A stretch of DNA of 64,000 bases from Kribbella sp. VKM Ac-2568 (GCF_004345365.1 NZ_SLVF01000006.1:248001-312000); one strand, 5' to 3'. Shown: positions 33,683 to 42,476, numbered from the stretch's first letter. Translations and numbers: made by a program. The notes: generated from the sequence alone by a model not told the origin.

Positions 33683-34609
33683 ATGGCTGAAACGAACTCG
33701 GGCCTCGACCGGGTGCTGGTGACCGGAGGAGCCGGGTTCATCGGCCGGGCCGTCGTCGCCGCGCTGCGGGAGCGGGCTGTGCCGGTGACCGTGGTGGACC
33801 GCGAGCCGCCCGACCCGTCGTGGGACGAAGGCGTGACCGTGATCACCGGGGACCTGGCCGACCAGGAGGTCTGCATCTCGGCCTTCGAGACCCGGCCGCG
33901 CGCGGTGATCCACCTGGCCGCGCTCACCTCGGTACTGCGCTCGGTGGACGCCCCGATGCGGACGTTCGCGGAGAACGTCACGATCACTCAGGTGCTGCTG
34001 GAGCTGTCCCGCGGCAGTGGTGTCGACCAGTTCGTGCTGGCATCCACCAACGCCGTGGTCGGCGACGTCGGGACCGCCACCATCACCGCGGACCTGCCCC
34101 TGCGCCCGCTCACGCCGTACGGGGCGACCAAGGCGGCGTGCGAGATGCTGCTCTCGGCGTACTCCGGGAGCTACGGCCTGGCGACGGCGGCGCTGCGGTT
34201 CACGAACGTGTACGGGCCGGGCATGTCGCACAAGGACAGCTTCGTCCCGCGGATGATGCGCGCCGCGCTCACCGGCGAGGGCGTCCGCGTGTACGGCGAC
34301 GGGCTGCAGCGGCGGGACCTGGTCTTCATCGACGACGTGGTCGCCGGCGTGTTGCAGGCGCTCGACAACCGGTTCGACGGCCGGGCGATCATCGGCTCGG
34401 GGAACTCCGTCTCGGTGCTCGACATGCTCGAGACCGTGCGCGAGGTGACGGGTGCCGCGGTACCGGCGGAGCACATCGAGGCCCCGCCCGGGGAGATGCC
34501 GGCCGTGGTGGTGGATGTGTCCGCGAGTGCCGAGACGCTGGGCTACAGTCCGGCCGTCTCGCTGAAGGATGGTTTGGCCCGGACGTGGCAGTACTTCCAG
34601 CAGCAGTGA
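33683..34609 (+). CDS. NAD-dependent epimerase/dehydratase (extended SDR)
   Basis: The 308-residue protein has the NAD-binding motif TGGAGFIG near the N-terminus, the catalytic YGATK (Y146, K150), RFTNVYGPG and the UDP-sugar segment FIDDVVAG. This is the WcaG/GalE-type extended SDR fold. ATG 33683 is used because the Rossmann fold begins shortly after. Its stop overlaps the GTG of the glycosyltransferase fusion, so the pair should act in one glycan pathway. Confidence 0.9.
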   Translation: MAETNSGLDRVLVTGGAGFIGRAVVAALRERAVPVTVVDREPPDPSWDEGVTVITGDLADQEVCISAFETRPRAVIHLAALTSVLRSVDAPMRTFAENVTITQVLLELSRGSGVDQFVLASTNAVVGDVGTATITADLPLRPLTPYGATKAACEMLLSAYSGSYGLATAALRFTNVYGPGMSHKDSFVPRMMRAALTGEGVRVYGDGLQRRDLVFIDDVVAGVLQALDNRFDGRAIIGSGNSVSVLDMLETVREVTGAAVPAEHIEAPPGEMPAVVVDVSASAETLGYSPAVSLKDGLARTWQYFQQQ

Positions 34610-36846
34610 AGAAGGTACTGAGGACGCACTGGCTCCTCGCCATCCTCCTGGCGGCCGGCCTGGTCCTCCGGGTGCTGGCGACCGTCGCCTACCGGCCGGC
34701 GATCATCTACACCGACTCGGTCCAGTACCTGAACAACATGGAGCACCTGAAGCCGGACCAGCTCAACCCGATCGGCTACGACTTCGTACTGCGCCCGTTG
34801 GTCGACCTCGGCGGTCTGACACTGGTCGTGATCGTGCAGCACCTCGTCGGCCTGGCTCTGGGGATCGCCATCTACTCGCTGGCCCGCAGGCTGGGCGTCT
34901 ACCGCTGGCTGGCCGCACTGGCCGCCGCGCCGCTCCTGCTGGACGCGTACCAGGTTCAGATCGAGCAGAACATCATGGCCGAGACCACCTTCGACGTGCT
35001 GCTCGTGGGGATCCTCTGGACCCTGCTCGGCTGGGGCAAGCCCGGTTGGAAGCGTGCCGCGCTGGCAGGGTTGCTCCTAGGCGCGGCCTTCGCCGTACGC
35101 ACGATCGGCCTGACCCTGATCGTTGCCACCGTCCTCTATCTCGTCGTGGTGGGCTCGGCCTGGCGCCATCGGAGGACCTGGCCGCAGCTCGTACTGCGGG
35201 TAGGGGCGGCGGTGGCCGGCTTTGCTCTGGTGTTCGGCGCCTATGTCGGCTACTTCCACGCGGAGACCGGCAGGTGGGCCATCTCCGGCGCCGAGAACCA
35301 GGTGCTCTACGGGCGGACCGCAGTGGTTGCCGACTGCGCCAAGCTGCCGTTGAACGAGGGCACCCGGCTGTTCTGCCCCAAGGAGCCCCTCGGACAGCGC
35401 CTGGGCGTCGACAAGTACGCGCACAACCACTACGGCGACCCGAACTGGCCGGGGCCGCTGCCGCCGGGGACCACCAAACAGCAGTTGGCCGAGGAATTCA
35501 GCGCGCTGGTGATCCGGCATCAGCCGTTCGACGTCGCGTGGGCGGCCTTCAAGGACTTCCTGAAGGGCTTCGCTCCCACCCGGACCACGTCGCCCGACGA
35601 TGTGCCGCTGGACCGCTGGCAGTTCCAGCTCAGCTACCCGAACCTGTCCGACCCGAACACGACCGAGGCGGCGGAGAAGTGGGGCGGCTCCGCGCCGCAC
35701 GTGAACCACGAGCCGGCCGCGATCCTGCGGGCCTACCAGCTGAACGGCGGCTACACCTCCGGTCTGGCACTGGGATTCGCAGTACTGGTCGCGCTGGCCG
35801 CTGTTGCGGGGTTGGGCCGGGCCAAGAAGTCCGGGCTCCGTTCTGCCGCGTTGCTGCCGGTAGCCTCCGGGTTGATCCTTCTACTGGGGTCTGCCGCCTT
35901 CGAGTTCTCCTGGCGGTACCAGTTGCCCGGCCTGGTGTTGTTCCCGCTGGCGGGAGCGATCGGGCTGCGCGCGTTGCTCGGCGCTGACCAGGGACGTCCG
36001 GCCATGGCCGACTACCCGGACCCGGTGGACTCCGAGGCGCTGGACGACTTCCGCGAGCGGCACGGTGAACCCGCCTTCGCGCCGCTGGTCGTGGTGATTG
36101 CCGCCTACAACGAGGCCGGCGGGATCGGCTCGGTGCTGGCGAACATGCCGAAGACCTGCGCGGGGCTGCCGGTCGACGTACTGGTGGTTGTGGACGGCGC
36201 CGAGGACGACACGGCTGAGATCGCCGCCGCGCAAGGGGCGTTCGTCTGTGTTGCCCCCCGCAACCGTGGCCAGGGTGCCGCGCTCCGGCTCGGGTATCAC
36301 CTCGCTGCCCAGGGCGGAGCGGAGTACGTCGCCACCACGGATGCAGACGGGCAGTACGACAACTCGGAGCTCGACGTGCTCCTGAAGCCCATCCTGGACG
36401 GGCAGGCCGACTTCGTCACCGGATCACGCCGGCTGGGGGCGGAGGACGCGGACAGCCGGTTGCGCTGGGTCGGCGTACGGGTGTTCGCCACGCTGGCGTC
36501 GTTCCTGACCAGGCGGAAGCTGACCGACACCTCGTTCGGGTTCCGCGCGATGCGGGCGGGCCTGGCCTGCGCGGTGACGCTGCGGGAGCCGCAGTACCAG
36601 TCGTCGGAGCTGCTGCTCGGCGTGCTGGCCAGTGGCGCGCGGGTGGTCGAACTGCCGATGACGATGCGGCGGCGTGGTGACGGCTCGAGCAAGAAGGGCC
36701 CGGGCCTGGTGTACGGCGCCAACTACGCGCGGGTGATGACCACTACCTGGTGGCGGGAATACGTACTGCGTCGGCGGCCCCTTGCATACGGCAACCAATC
36801 AGTGGCTGATCACGAAGGGACTCGGGCTACGCAGAGGACGGTCTGA
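34606..36846 (+). CDS. Fusion of a membrane GT-C glycosyltransferase and a GT2 domain
   Basis: The 746-residue protein has an N-terminal half with about 9-10 membrane helices and a large loop (LEPLG/CPKEPLG region, about 230-350), resembling GT39/ArnT-like GT-C enzymes. The C-terminal part (about 490-720) is a cytosolic GT2 domain: PLVVVIAAYNEAGG, VDGAEDDT, the DAD motif at 579-581 in TTDADGQYD, TGSRR and a DPM1-like end. The reading frame is open throughout. A GT2 polyprenyl-phosphate sugar synthase fused to its own GT-C consumer is the likely reading. GTG 34606 overlaps the epimerase stop (GTGA). Confidence 0.85.
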   Translation: MKKVLRTHWLLAILLAAGLVLRVLATVAYRPAIIYTDSVQYLNNMEHLKPDQLNPIGYDFVLRPLVDLGGLTLVVIVQHLVGLALGIAIYSLARRLGVYRWLAALAAAPLLLDAYQVQIEQNIMAETTFDVLLVGILWTLLGWGKPGWKRAALAGLLLGAAFAVRTIGLTLIVATVLYLVVVGSAWRHRRTWPQLVLRVGAAVAGFALVFGAYVGYFHAETGRWAISGAENQVLYGRTAVVADCAKLPLNEGTRLFCPKEPLGQRLGVDKYAHNHYGDPNWPGPLPPGTTKQQLAEEFSALVIRHQPFDVAWAAFKDFLKGFAPTRTTSPDDVPLDRWQFQLSYPNLSDPNTTEAAEKWGGSAPHVNHEPAAILRAYQLNGGYTSGLALGFAVLVALAAVAGLGRAKKSGLRSAALLPVASGLILLLGSAAFEFSWRYQLPGLVLFPLAGAIGLRALLGADQGRPAMADYPDPVDSEALDDFRERHGEPAFAPLVVVIAAYNEAGGIGSVLANMPKTCAGLPVDVLVVVDGAEDDTAEIAAAQGAFVCVAPRNRGQGAALRLGYHLAAQGGAEYVATTDADGQYDNSELDVLLKPILDGQADFVTGSRRLGAEDADSRLRWVGVRVFATLASFLTRRKLTDTSFGFRAMRAGLACAVTLREPQYQSSELLLGVLASGARVVELPMTMRRRGDGSSKKGPGLVYGANYARVMTTTWWREYVLRRRPLAYGNQSVADHEGTRATQRTV

Positions 36847-37538
36847 CCGAACGGGACCCGGACGCGGCTCTCCACCGCACGGGTTACCGGTACGACGAAC
36901 CGGTCGTAGATCGCCACCAGCCTGGGATTCGGCGCGGTACTCCCGCCCCGGCGGACCGCGGCCCACCAGGCGATCCCGCCGAGCAGGTTCACCGGTTTCG
37001 CGAGCTCCACCTGCAGTCCGGCCCGCAGTACGGCGTCACTGACGGTGGCGGGGGTGTAGCGGCGGACGTGGCCGACGCGGCGGTCGAACTCGCCGTACAG
37101 CTGCTGGTAGCCGGGCACCCAGAGCACGATGGTCCCGCCGGGCACAACCAGTTCCGCGAGGGAGCGCAGCGCGCCCGCGTCGTCCTCGATGTGCTCCAGG
37201 ACGTTGATCGCGATCACCGAGTCCACCGGCTTGTCCAGGCTCAGCTCGTCACCCAGCGCGAGCTGCCGCGCCTCGACCTCCGGCCGGTCGGCGAACCGCT
37301 CGGCCAGCAGTTCCACCGCGCCCGGATCCGCGTCGGTGACCACCAACCGGTCCAAACCGCTAAAACCGGCGGCGAACTCGCCGAGGCCGGCACCCACCTC
37401 CAGGACCGTGTTCCCGCAGTGCGGCGAGATCAGATCCAGTTGGTAGCGGCGGTAACGCGGCTGGTCGGCGCCGCCCTGCTCGAGGTCGCGGCCGGTGGCG
37501 TCGCTGAAGGCTCCGGTGTGTTCAGGCATCCCGCCCAT
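36810..37538 (-). CDS. Class I SAM-dependent methyltransferase
   Basis: The 242-residue protein has motif I VLEVGAGLGEF, an acidic residue in VTDADPGAVELL, and motif IV INVLEHIEDD, followed by VPGGTIVLWVPGY. This is the Methyltransf_11/12 fold seen in polyketide, lipid and glycan modification. ATG 37538 or 37529 may be the start. It converges on the glycosyltransferase fusion and overlaps its 3' end by 37 bp, which may limit simultaneous expression. Confidence 0.88.
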   Translation of the reverse strand: MGGMPEHTGAFSDATGRDLEQGGADQPRYRRYQLDLISPHCGNTVLEVGAGLGEFAAGFSGLDRLVVTDADPGAVELLAERFADRPEVEARQLALGDELSLDKPVDSVIAINVLEHIEDDAGALRSLAELVVPGGTIVLWVPGYQQLYGEFDRRVGHVRRYTPATVSDAVLRAGLQVELAKPVNLLGGIAWWAAVRRGGSTAPNPRLVAIYDRFVVPVTRAVESRVRVPFGQTVLCVARVPS

Positions 37539-37677
37539 TCTGCACCGTGCGCTCGGACGGCGGTCCGTGCGACCTTATTCACAGCAGATTCCCAGCTTCC
37601 GGCAAGGTGTTTGAAGCTTGAGTTGGGTACACATGATCAGGACATAGGAACATTCCTGTCCGGAAGGTGGTCGCTTC

Positions 37678-38835
37678 GTGCGTGTTCTCGTCCTGGGTGG
37701 TGACGGTTACCTGGGGTGGCCGACAGCGCTGCATCTGTCCGACAACGGGCATCAGACGGCGGTGCTGGACAACTTCGCCCGGCGTGGCTACGACCAGGAG
37801 CTGGGGGTCGAGAGCCTGGTCCCGATCGAGGACCTGGACACCCGGATCGCCGCGTGGGAGGAAGTCTCCGGCCAGCGGATCGCGTCGTACACCGGTGACC
37901 TGCTCGACGCCGACTTCGTCTACGGCGTACTGCGGGAGTTCCGGCCCGAGGCGATCGTGCACTTCGCCGAGCAGCGGGCCGCGCCGTACTCGATGATCGA
38001 CCGGCAGCACGCTGTGTACACGCAGCAGAACAACGTGATCGGCACGCTGAACCTGATGTACGCGATGGCCGAGATCGACCCGGGCATCCACCTGGTCAAG
38101 CTCGGCACGATGGGTGAGTACGGCACACCCAACATCGACATCGAGGAAGGCTGGCTGGAAGTCGAGCACAACGGCCGCAAGGACCGGATGCTCTACCCGA
38201 AGAAGCCGGGCTCGTTCTACCACCTGAGCAAGGTGCACGACTCGCACAACCTGGAGTTCGGCTGCCGGGTCTGGGGACTGCGCGTCACCGACCTCAACCA
38301 AGGCGTCGTCTACGGTCAGCAGACCCCGCAGACCGTGCGCGACCCGCGGCTGGCCACCCGGTTCGACTACGACGCGGTGTTCGGCACCGTGCTGAACCGC
38401 TTCGTCATCCAGGCCGTGCTCGGCGAGCCGCTGACCGTCTACGGCACCGGCGGTCAGACCCGCGGGTTGCTGGACGTCCGCGACACCGTCGAGTGCATCC
38501 GGCTCGCGGTGGAGAACCCGGCCGAGGTCGGTGAGTTCCGCGTCTTCAACCAGATGACGGAGAGCTACTCGGTCGCCCAGATCGCCGAGAAGGTGGCCGA
38601 GTGCTTCCCCGGCCCGGTCCAGGTCGAGCACCTGGAGAACCCGCGCGTCGAGCAGCCGGAGCACTACTACAACGTCAAGCACACCGGTCTGGTCGGCCTC
38701 GGCCTGCAGCCGCACCTGCTGTCCGACACGCTGATCGAGTCGATGTTCGACATCGTTGCCGCCAACAAGGACCGGGTGAACCTGGGTGCTCTGCTGCCCA
38801 CGGTCCGCTGGCGCGGTGGGCTCAAGGACGGCTGA
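37678..38835 (+). CDS. sqdB: UDP-sulfoquinovose synthase (SQD1/SqdB homologue)
   Basis: The 385-residue protein starts with GGDGYLGWPTALHLSDNGH and follows plant/cyanobacterial SQD1 along its length: VHFAEQRAAPYSMIDR, TQQNNVIGTLN, KLGTMGEYGTPNIDIEEGW, FYHLSKVHDSHN, TDLNQGVVYG and GGQTRGLLDVRDT. The active residues T144, Y181 and K185 are present at positions almost identical to SQD1. The enzyme makes UDP-sulfoquinovose from UDP-glucose and sulfite with bound NAD. GTG 37678 is used. No sqdX-type lipid glycosyltransferase is next to it; the nearest transferase is the GT fusion upstream. Confidence 0.92.
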   Translation: MRVLVLGGDGYLGWPTALHLSDNGHQTAVLDNFARRGYDQELGVESLVPIEDLDTRIAAWEEVSGQRIASYTGDLLDADFVYGVLREFRPEAIVHFAEQRAAPYSMIDRQHAVYTQQNNVIGTLNLMYAMAEIDPGIHLVKLGTMGEYGTPNIDIEEGWLEVEHNGRKDRMLYPKKPGSFYHLSKVHDSHNLEFGCRVWGLRVTDLNQGVVYGQQTPQTVRDPRLATRFDYDAVFGTVLNRFVIQAVLGEPLTVYGTGGQTRGLLDVRDTVECIRLAVENPAEVGEFRVFNQMTESYSVAQIAEKVAECFPGPVQVEHLENPRVEQPEHYYNVKHTGLVGLGLQPHLLSDTLIESMFDIVAANKDRVNLGALLPTVRWRGGLKDG

Positions 38836-38838
38836 TCC

Positions 38839-39762
38839 TCAGCGGGTCCCTTGAAGGGGCTCTTGTAGCGACGCTGCCTGCCAGGCGGTGACGTACTCCG
38901 AGAAGCGGCGCGCTGCCGGGCTGGCGGCGTGACCCTGGGGGAGCACGAGATCGATGCGGCGGACCAGCTCGACCCCGGTCAACGGGACGAGCCGGACCGC
39001 GGCGGCGACGCGTGGTGCCAGGTCGAATCCGGTCGGCGCCAGGGTCACGCCCACGCCGGCCGCGACCAGGTCGAGCACCATCGTCCACTCGTTCACCTCG
39101 CAGGCGATCCGGCGGGTGATCCCGGCGGCGCGGAAGGCGTCGTCGACCACCACCCGGATCGCCCACTGCGCCGGCGGCTCGACGAACCGCTCGCCGGCCA
39201 GGTCCCCGAGCGTGACGGACCCGGCGGCCGCGAGCGGGTGATCCCGCGCGACGATCAGGACCACCGGCTCGGCCAGCAGCGGAACCACCTCCAGGCCCGG
39301 CGGGCGATCTTGGATGAGCGAGACGAGCGCGCAGTCGAGCCGTCCGTCCGCGACCAGGTCGAGCATCTGCAGCGCGGGCAACTGCTGGACCGAGATGTCC
39401 ACCCGCGGATGGGCCAGCGCGAACTCCGCCAGCCAGGACGAGAACGGCAGGGTGTGGCCGCTTGTCTGGAGGGCGCCGATCCGCAGCCGGCCGGCGAGAA
39501 CTCCGTGTGCGTCCTGGACCGCCTGCTGAGCGGCCTGCGCCGCGTCGAGCGTGTGCCGGGCGGCGGGCAGCAGCGCCGTTCCCTCCGCCGTGAGCCGGAC
39601 CGGCCGGGTGCCGCGCACGAACAGCAGGGCGCCGACCTCCTTCTCCAGCGCCCGGATCGACGTCGACAGACCTGACTGGACGATCAGCTCGCGCGCGGCG
39701 GCCTGGGTGAAGCTCCGCTCCTCCGCGAGCGCCACGAAATGCCTCAGATGCCGCAGCTCCAT
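38839..39762 (-). CDS. LysR-family transcriptional regulator
   Basis: The 307-residue regulator begins MELRHLRHFVALAEERSFTQ with the LysR winged helix (residues 1-60), then a substrate-binding domain with LRIGALQTSG and DCALVSLIQDRP. ATG 39762 is used. It is divergent from an MFS gene across a 116-bp region carrying overlapping dyads, so it likely controls that exporter. Its stop is 3 bp from the end of the sulfoquinovose synthase gene. Confidence 0.93.
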   Translation of the reverse strand: MELRHLRHFVALAEERSFTQAAARELIVQSGLSTSIRALEKEVGALLFVRGTRPVRLTAEGTALLPAARHTLDAAQAAQQAVQDAHGVLAGRLRIGALQTSGHTLPFSSWLAEFALAHPRVDISVQQLPALQMLDLVADGRLDCALVSLIQDRPPGLEVVPLLAEPVVLIVARDHPLAAAGSVTLGDLAGERFVEPPAQWAIRVVVDDAFRAAGITRRIACEVNEWTMVLDLVAAGVGVTLAPTGFDLAPRVAAAVRLVPLTGVELVRRIDLVLPQGHAASPAARRFSEYVTAWQAASLQEPLQGTR

Positions 39763-39771
39763 GGCTCGAGT

Positions 39772-39796
39772 ATCTCCCCAGGAGATGGAATCCATC
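39772..39796. promoter_or_regulatory. Overlapping dyads in the LysR/MFS divergent promoter
   Basis: ATCTCC-CCA-GGAGAT (39772-39786) overlaps GATGGA-A-TCCATC (39784-39796). Both are perfect dyads and contain T-N11-A-like spacing, the general form of LysR-regulator sites. Confidence 0.6.
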
Positions 39797-39878
39797 TGAT
39801 CCAGGTCCAGCAAAGCTGGTATGAGCCCTCTCGAGCCGTCCGTTGCCACTGAGGACAACGTCTTTCCGAGAGGCTCTG

Positions 39879-41183
39879 ATGAGTACTGCAACAACGACGC
39901 GGACCGCCACCGCGAGCCGCCACATGACCGGCTTCTGGTTCGTCGCGGTCGCCTTCCTGACGCTGATGGCGTTCGGCACCGTGCCGACGCCGCTCTGGTC
40001 GATCTACCAGACCCGAGACCACTTCGGTGCGACCACAGTGACGGTCGCGTTCGCCGTGATGGTGGTCGGCGCGGCCGCCAGTTTCCGTCTGCTCGGCCAT
40101 CTCTCCGACCGCCTCGGCCGGCGCCGAATCATCGTGCCCGCGCTGCTGGTCGGGATCCTGTCCGCCCTGGTGCTGGCCGTCTGGCCGGACCTGCCCGGGC
40201 TGATCCTCGGTCGCGTGCTGACCGGCGTCGCCGTCGGCCTGATGGCGTCCACCGCTACCGCCTACCTCACCGACCTGTACTCCGAGGCGCGTCCAGCCGA
40301 GACCGGGTCACCCAAGCCAGGGCTGGTCGCGACCGCCGTGAACCTCGGCGGTCTCGCGCTGGGACCCCTGGTAGCGGGAGCGCTGGCGCAGTGGGGCCCC
40401 GCGCCACTCCACACGTCGTACCTCGTGTTCGGGGCATTGATGACGGTGTTGCTCGGGCTCGTGCTGTCCAGCCCGGAGACCGTCGACACCGAGGCGGCGG
40501 ACGAGTCCCGGCCGGTGCGGTTCGCGCTGCGGCCAGGGCAGGGCGCTGTGTTCGGCGCCGCCGCGGCTGTGGGGTTCTTCGCCTTCGCCGTGATGGGGTT
40601 GTTCTCGTCGCTCGGCGCGATCATCGTCCGCGGTGAACTCGGCATCACGTCCTACTTCGTCGCCGGGCTCGCGCCGTTCACCGCGTTCGCCGCGTCCGCG
40701 GTCGCGCAACTCGCGCTGGGCCGGGTGAGCTTGGCCAAAGTGCTGCCGATCGGCACGGTGCTCTTCCCGATCGGCCTGGCGTTGACGGCCTTGTCGCTCT
40801 ACCGGCCCACGTTGTGGCTCGCGCTGACCGCGGCGGGGTTGGCCGGCGCCGGTGCGGGTCTGCTCTTCAAGAGCGCTGTCACCCAGACGATGATCGCGGC
40901 CGATCCCGGCTCACGTGCGGGTGTGCTGGCGACGTTCTTCGTGATCACGTACTTCGGGACGGGCGCACCGTCGATCGCCTTCAGCCTGGTGATCCAGCAC
41001 ATCGCCTTGAAACCCGCGATGTTCGGGTTCGCCACGGTCCTGTCGGTGGGCACCATCGCCGCGGTCGCGATCGCCCTCCGCCGGGGCTCGACCCAGCGCG
41101 GTGGATCAGCCCAGCGCGGTGGATCAACCGAGCGCGGCGGATCAGTCGTCAGCGGTAGTTCAGCGGGTGGCGGCGACCAGTAG
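39879..41183 (+). CDS. MFS transporter under a divergent LysR regulator
   Basis: The 434-residue membrane protein has 12 predicted helices and the MFS loop motif GHLSDRLGRRRIIV. ATG 39879, after GAGAGG, is preferred over the longer reading frame. The last 30 residues are a hydrophilic tail built from a 6-residue repeat (QRGGSA/QRGGST/ERGGSV) encoded by an 18-bp repeat at about 41090-41147. The end overlaps the convergent methyltransferase gene by 24 bp. Substrate unknown; a drug or metabolite exporter is likely. Confidence 0.87.
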   Translation: MSTATTTRTATASRHMTGFWFVAVAFLTLMAFGTVPTPLWSIYQTRDHFGATTVTVAFAVMVVGAAASFRLLGHLSDRLGRRRIIVPALLVGILSALVLAVWPDLPGLILGRVLTGVAVGLMASTATAYLTDLYSEARPAETGSPKPGLVATAVNLGGLALGPLVAGALAQWGPAPLHTSYLVFGALMTVLLGLVLSSPETVDTEAADESRPVRFALRPGQGAVFGAAAAVGFFAFAVMGLFSSLGAIIVRGELGITSYFVAGLAPFTAFAASAVAQLALGRVSLAKVLPIGTVLFPIGLALTALSLYRPTLWLALTAAGLAGAGAGLLFKSAVTQTMIAADPGSRAGVLATFFVITYFGTGAPSIAFSLVIQHIALKPAMFGFATVLSVGTIAAVAIALRRGSTQRGGSAQRGGSTERGGSVVSGSSAGGGDQ

Positions 41184-41906
41184 CGTCGGGAGGATGGCGA
41201 GGAAGCGGTCGCGGCGGTCGCGGTCGGCCTGGTCGGCGAGCCACTCGGACGCGTCGTCCCGGGTGATCAGCGCCTTCTCGACCGCGGCCGCCGCGGCGCC
41301 TTCCAACTGCTTGGCCATCAGCCGGTGGTCGGTGATCACCTCGTTGTGGACGAGCACCTCGGCGTCGCGGAAGCCCGTGTCGAGCAGCAGATCGCGGTAG
41401 CTCCGCGCCGCCCGAGGTGCCACCGAGCGCGACTCGAGTCCGAGCAGCACCACGTCGGTCAGGTCCTGGTCGCTCCCGTCGATCAGCAGGAACCCGTAGT
41501 CCTGACCGACGAGCACCGCCCGCCCGCCGGGCCGCAGTACCCGATGAGCCTCGCGCAGCGTGGGCAGGGGATCCGCGAGCAGGTGGAACAGCCGCGCGGC
41601 GCGGTAGCCGTCGACCGACTCGTCCTCCAGCGGCAACTGATCGGAATGTGCCACGTGAAACATCGCGTCCGGAGTACGGGAGCGGGCGACGGTGATCGCG
41701 TCGGGGTCGGCGTCGACGCCGATCGTCTTGATCTGCGCGCGGGTCAGTTCGCAGACCGCATGTCCGGCGCCACAAGCCACGTCGACGCAGGTGTCGCCAG
41801 GCTTCAGTGCGAGTAGCCGGTAGGACTCAGCCCGTAGTGCCAGGGCGCCGGTCGTCTGCTCGATCCGGTCCAGCAGCGTCAGTCTCGGATTGGTCAATTC
41901 ACCCAT
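41160..41906 (-). CDS. SAM-dependent methyltransferase
   Basis: The 248-residue protein has motif I CVDVACGAGHAVCEL, IGVDADPDAI and the post-motif HRVLRPGGRAVLVG of Methyltransf_11/UbiE-like enzymes. ATG 41906 gives MGELTNPRLTLLDRIEQ. A perfect 20-bp dyad with an adjacent TTGACT lies just upstream, so a MerR-type activator may control it, with a very short or absent 5' leader. The substrate is unknown. Confidence 0.88.
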   Translation of the reverse strand: MGELTNPRLTLLDRIEQTTGALALRAESYRLLALKPGDTCVDVACGAGHAVCELTRAQIKTIGVDADPDAITVARSRTPDAMFHVAHSDQLPLEDESVDGYRAARLFHLLADPLPTLREAHRVLRPGGRAVLVGQDYGFLLIDGSDQDLTDVVLLGLESRSVAPRAARSYRDLLLDTGFRDAEVLVHNEVITDHRLMAKQLEGAAAAAVEKALITRDDASEWLADQADRDRRDRFLAILPTLLVAATR

Positions 41907-41920
41907 GCCACCACGCTGCA

Positions 41921-41940
41921 ACTTCAGGTGGACCTGAAGT
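41921..41940. promoter_or_regulatory. MerR-type operator without a local MerR gene
   Basis: ACTTCAGGT-GG-ACCTGAAGT is a perfect dyad, preceded on the minus strand by TTGACT as a -35. This layout, with a dyad in a long promoter spacer, is characteristic of MerR/SoxR-type promoters. It lies between the methyltransferase and the divergent VOC gene. Confidence 0.65.
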
Positions 41941-42029
41941 CAACCCCGGCCGCCCTGTCACACATCTCGGGCCGCTTGCGTCAGGCTGGGTGGCGGGAAC
42001 GGCCCGCCGGTTGGAGATCGGAGGCTGCT

Positions 42030-42413
42030 GTGAAGTTCGCGAAGACGATCGTGTACGTCGAGGACGCGAAGGCGTCGGTGGAGTTCTTCGAGAAGGCCTT
42101 CGGGCTGACGGGCACGTACCACGACCAGGGATACGGGGAGATCGAGACCGGGGGCGACACCAAGATCTCGTTCGCCAACTACCCGGTCGGGCAGTACCAC
42201 CTGCCGGAGAAGTACCAGGTCGGAACGCCCGACAAGGTGGTGTTCGAGCTGTCGCTGGTGACCGAGGACGTCGAGGAGGCATTCCGGAAGGCCGTCGAGG
42301 CCGGTGCGGAGCCGTTACAGGAGCCGGAGAAGAAGCCGTGGGGACAGGTGTCGTCGTTCCTCCGGCTGCCCGACGGCATCATCGTCGACCTCGCCTCGCC
42401 GGTCGCCTACTGA
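42030..42413 (+). CDS. VOC-superfamily (glyoxalase/bleomycin-resistance-like) protein
   Basis: The 127-residue protein begins KFAKTIVYVEDAKASVEFFE and ends GQVSSFLRLPDGIIVDLASP, the two beta-alpha-beta-beta-beta halves of the vicinal-oxygen-chelate fold. GTG 42030 follows CGGAGG at 42019-42024. It is divergent from the methyltransferase, and a shared operator may coordinate both. Exact activity cannot be assigned. Confidence 0.87.
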   Translation: MKFAKTIVYVEDAKASVEFFEKAFGLTGTYHDQGYGEIETGGDTKISFANYPVGQYHLPEKYQVGTPDKVVFELSLVTEDVEEAFRKAVEAGAEPLQEPEKKPWGQVSSFLRLPDGIIVDLASPVAY

Positions 42414-42437
42414 CCGATCTGACTGACCTGACTGACC

Positions 42438-42469
42438 TGCGGCGGTCACCCGCGGAGGTGACCGCCGCA
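42438..42469. terminator. Bidirectional terminator
   Basis: TGCGGCGGTCACC (42438-42450) pairs perfectly with GGTGACCGCCGCA (42457-42469) around a 6-nt loop. It separates the convergent VOC and alanine racemase-like genes. A short CTGACTGACCTGACTGACCTG repeat precedes it. Confidence 0.8.
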
Positions 42470-42476
42470 CAGCTCG

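Noticed and set aside
33820..34605. Plus-strand extension of the glycosyltransferase frame through the epimerase region
   Set aside because: Arg/Gly-rich shadow of the epimerase. GTG 34606 with a GTGA overlap gives a normal membrane-protein start.
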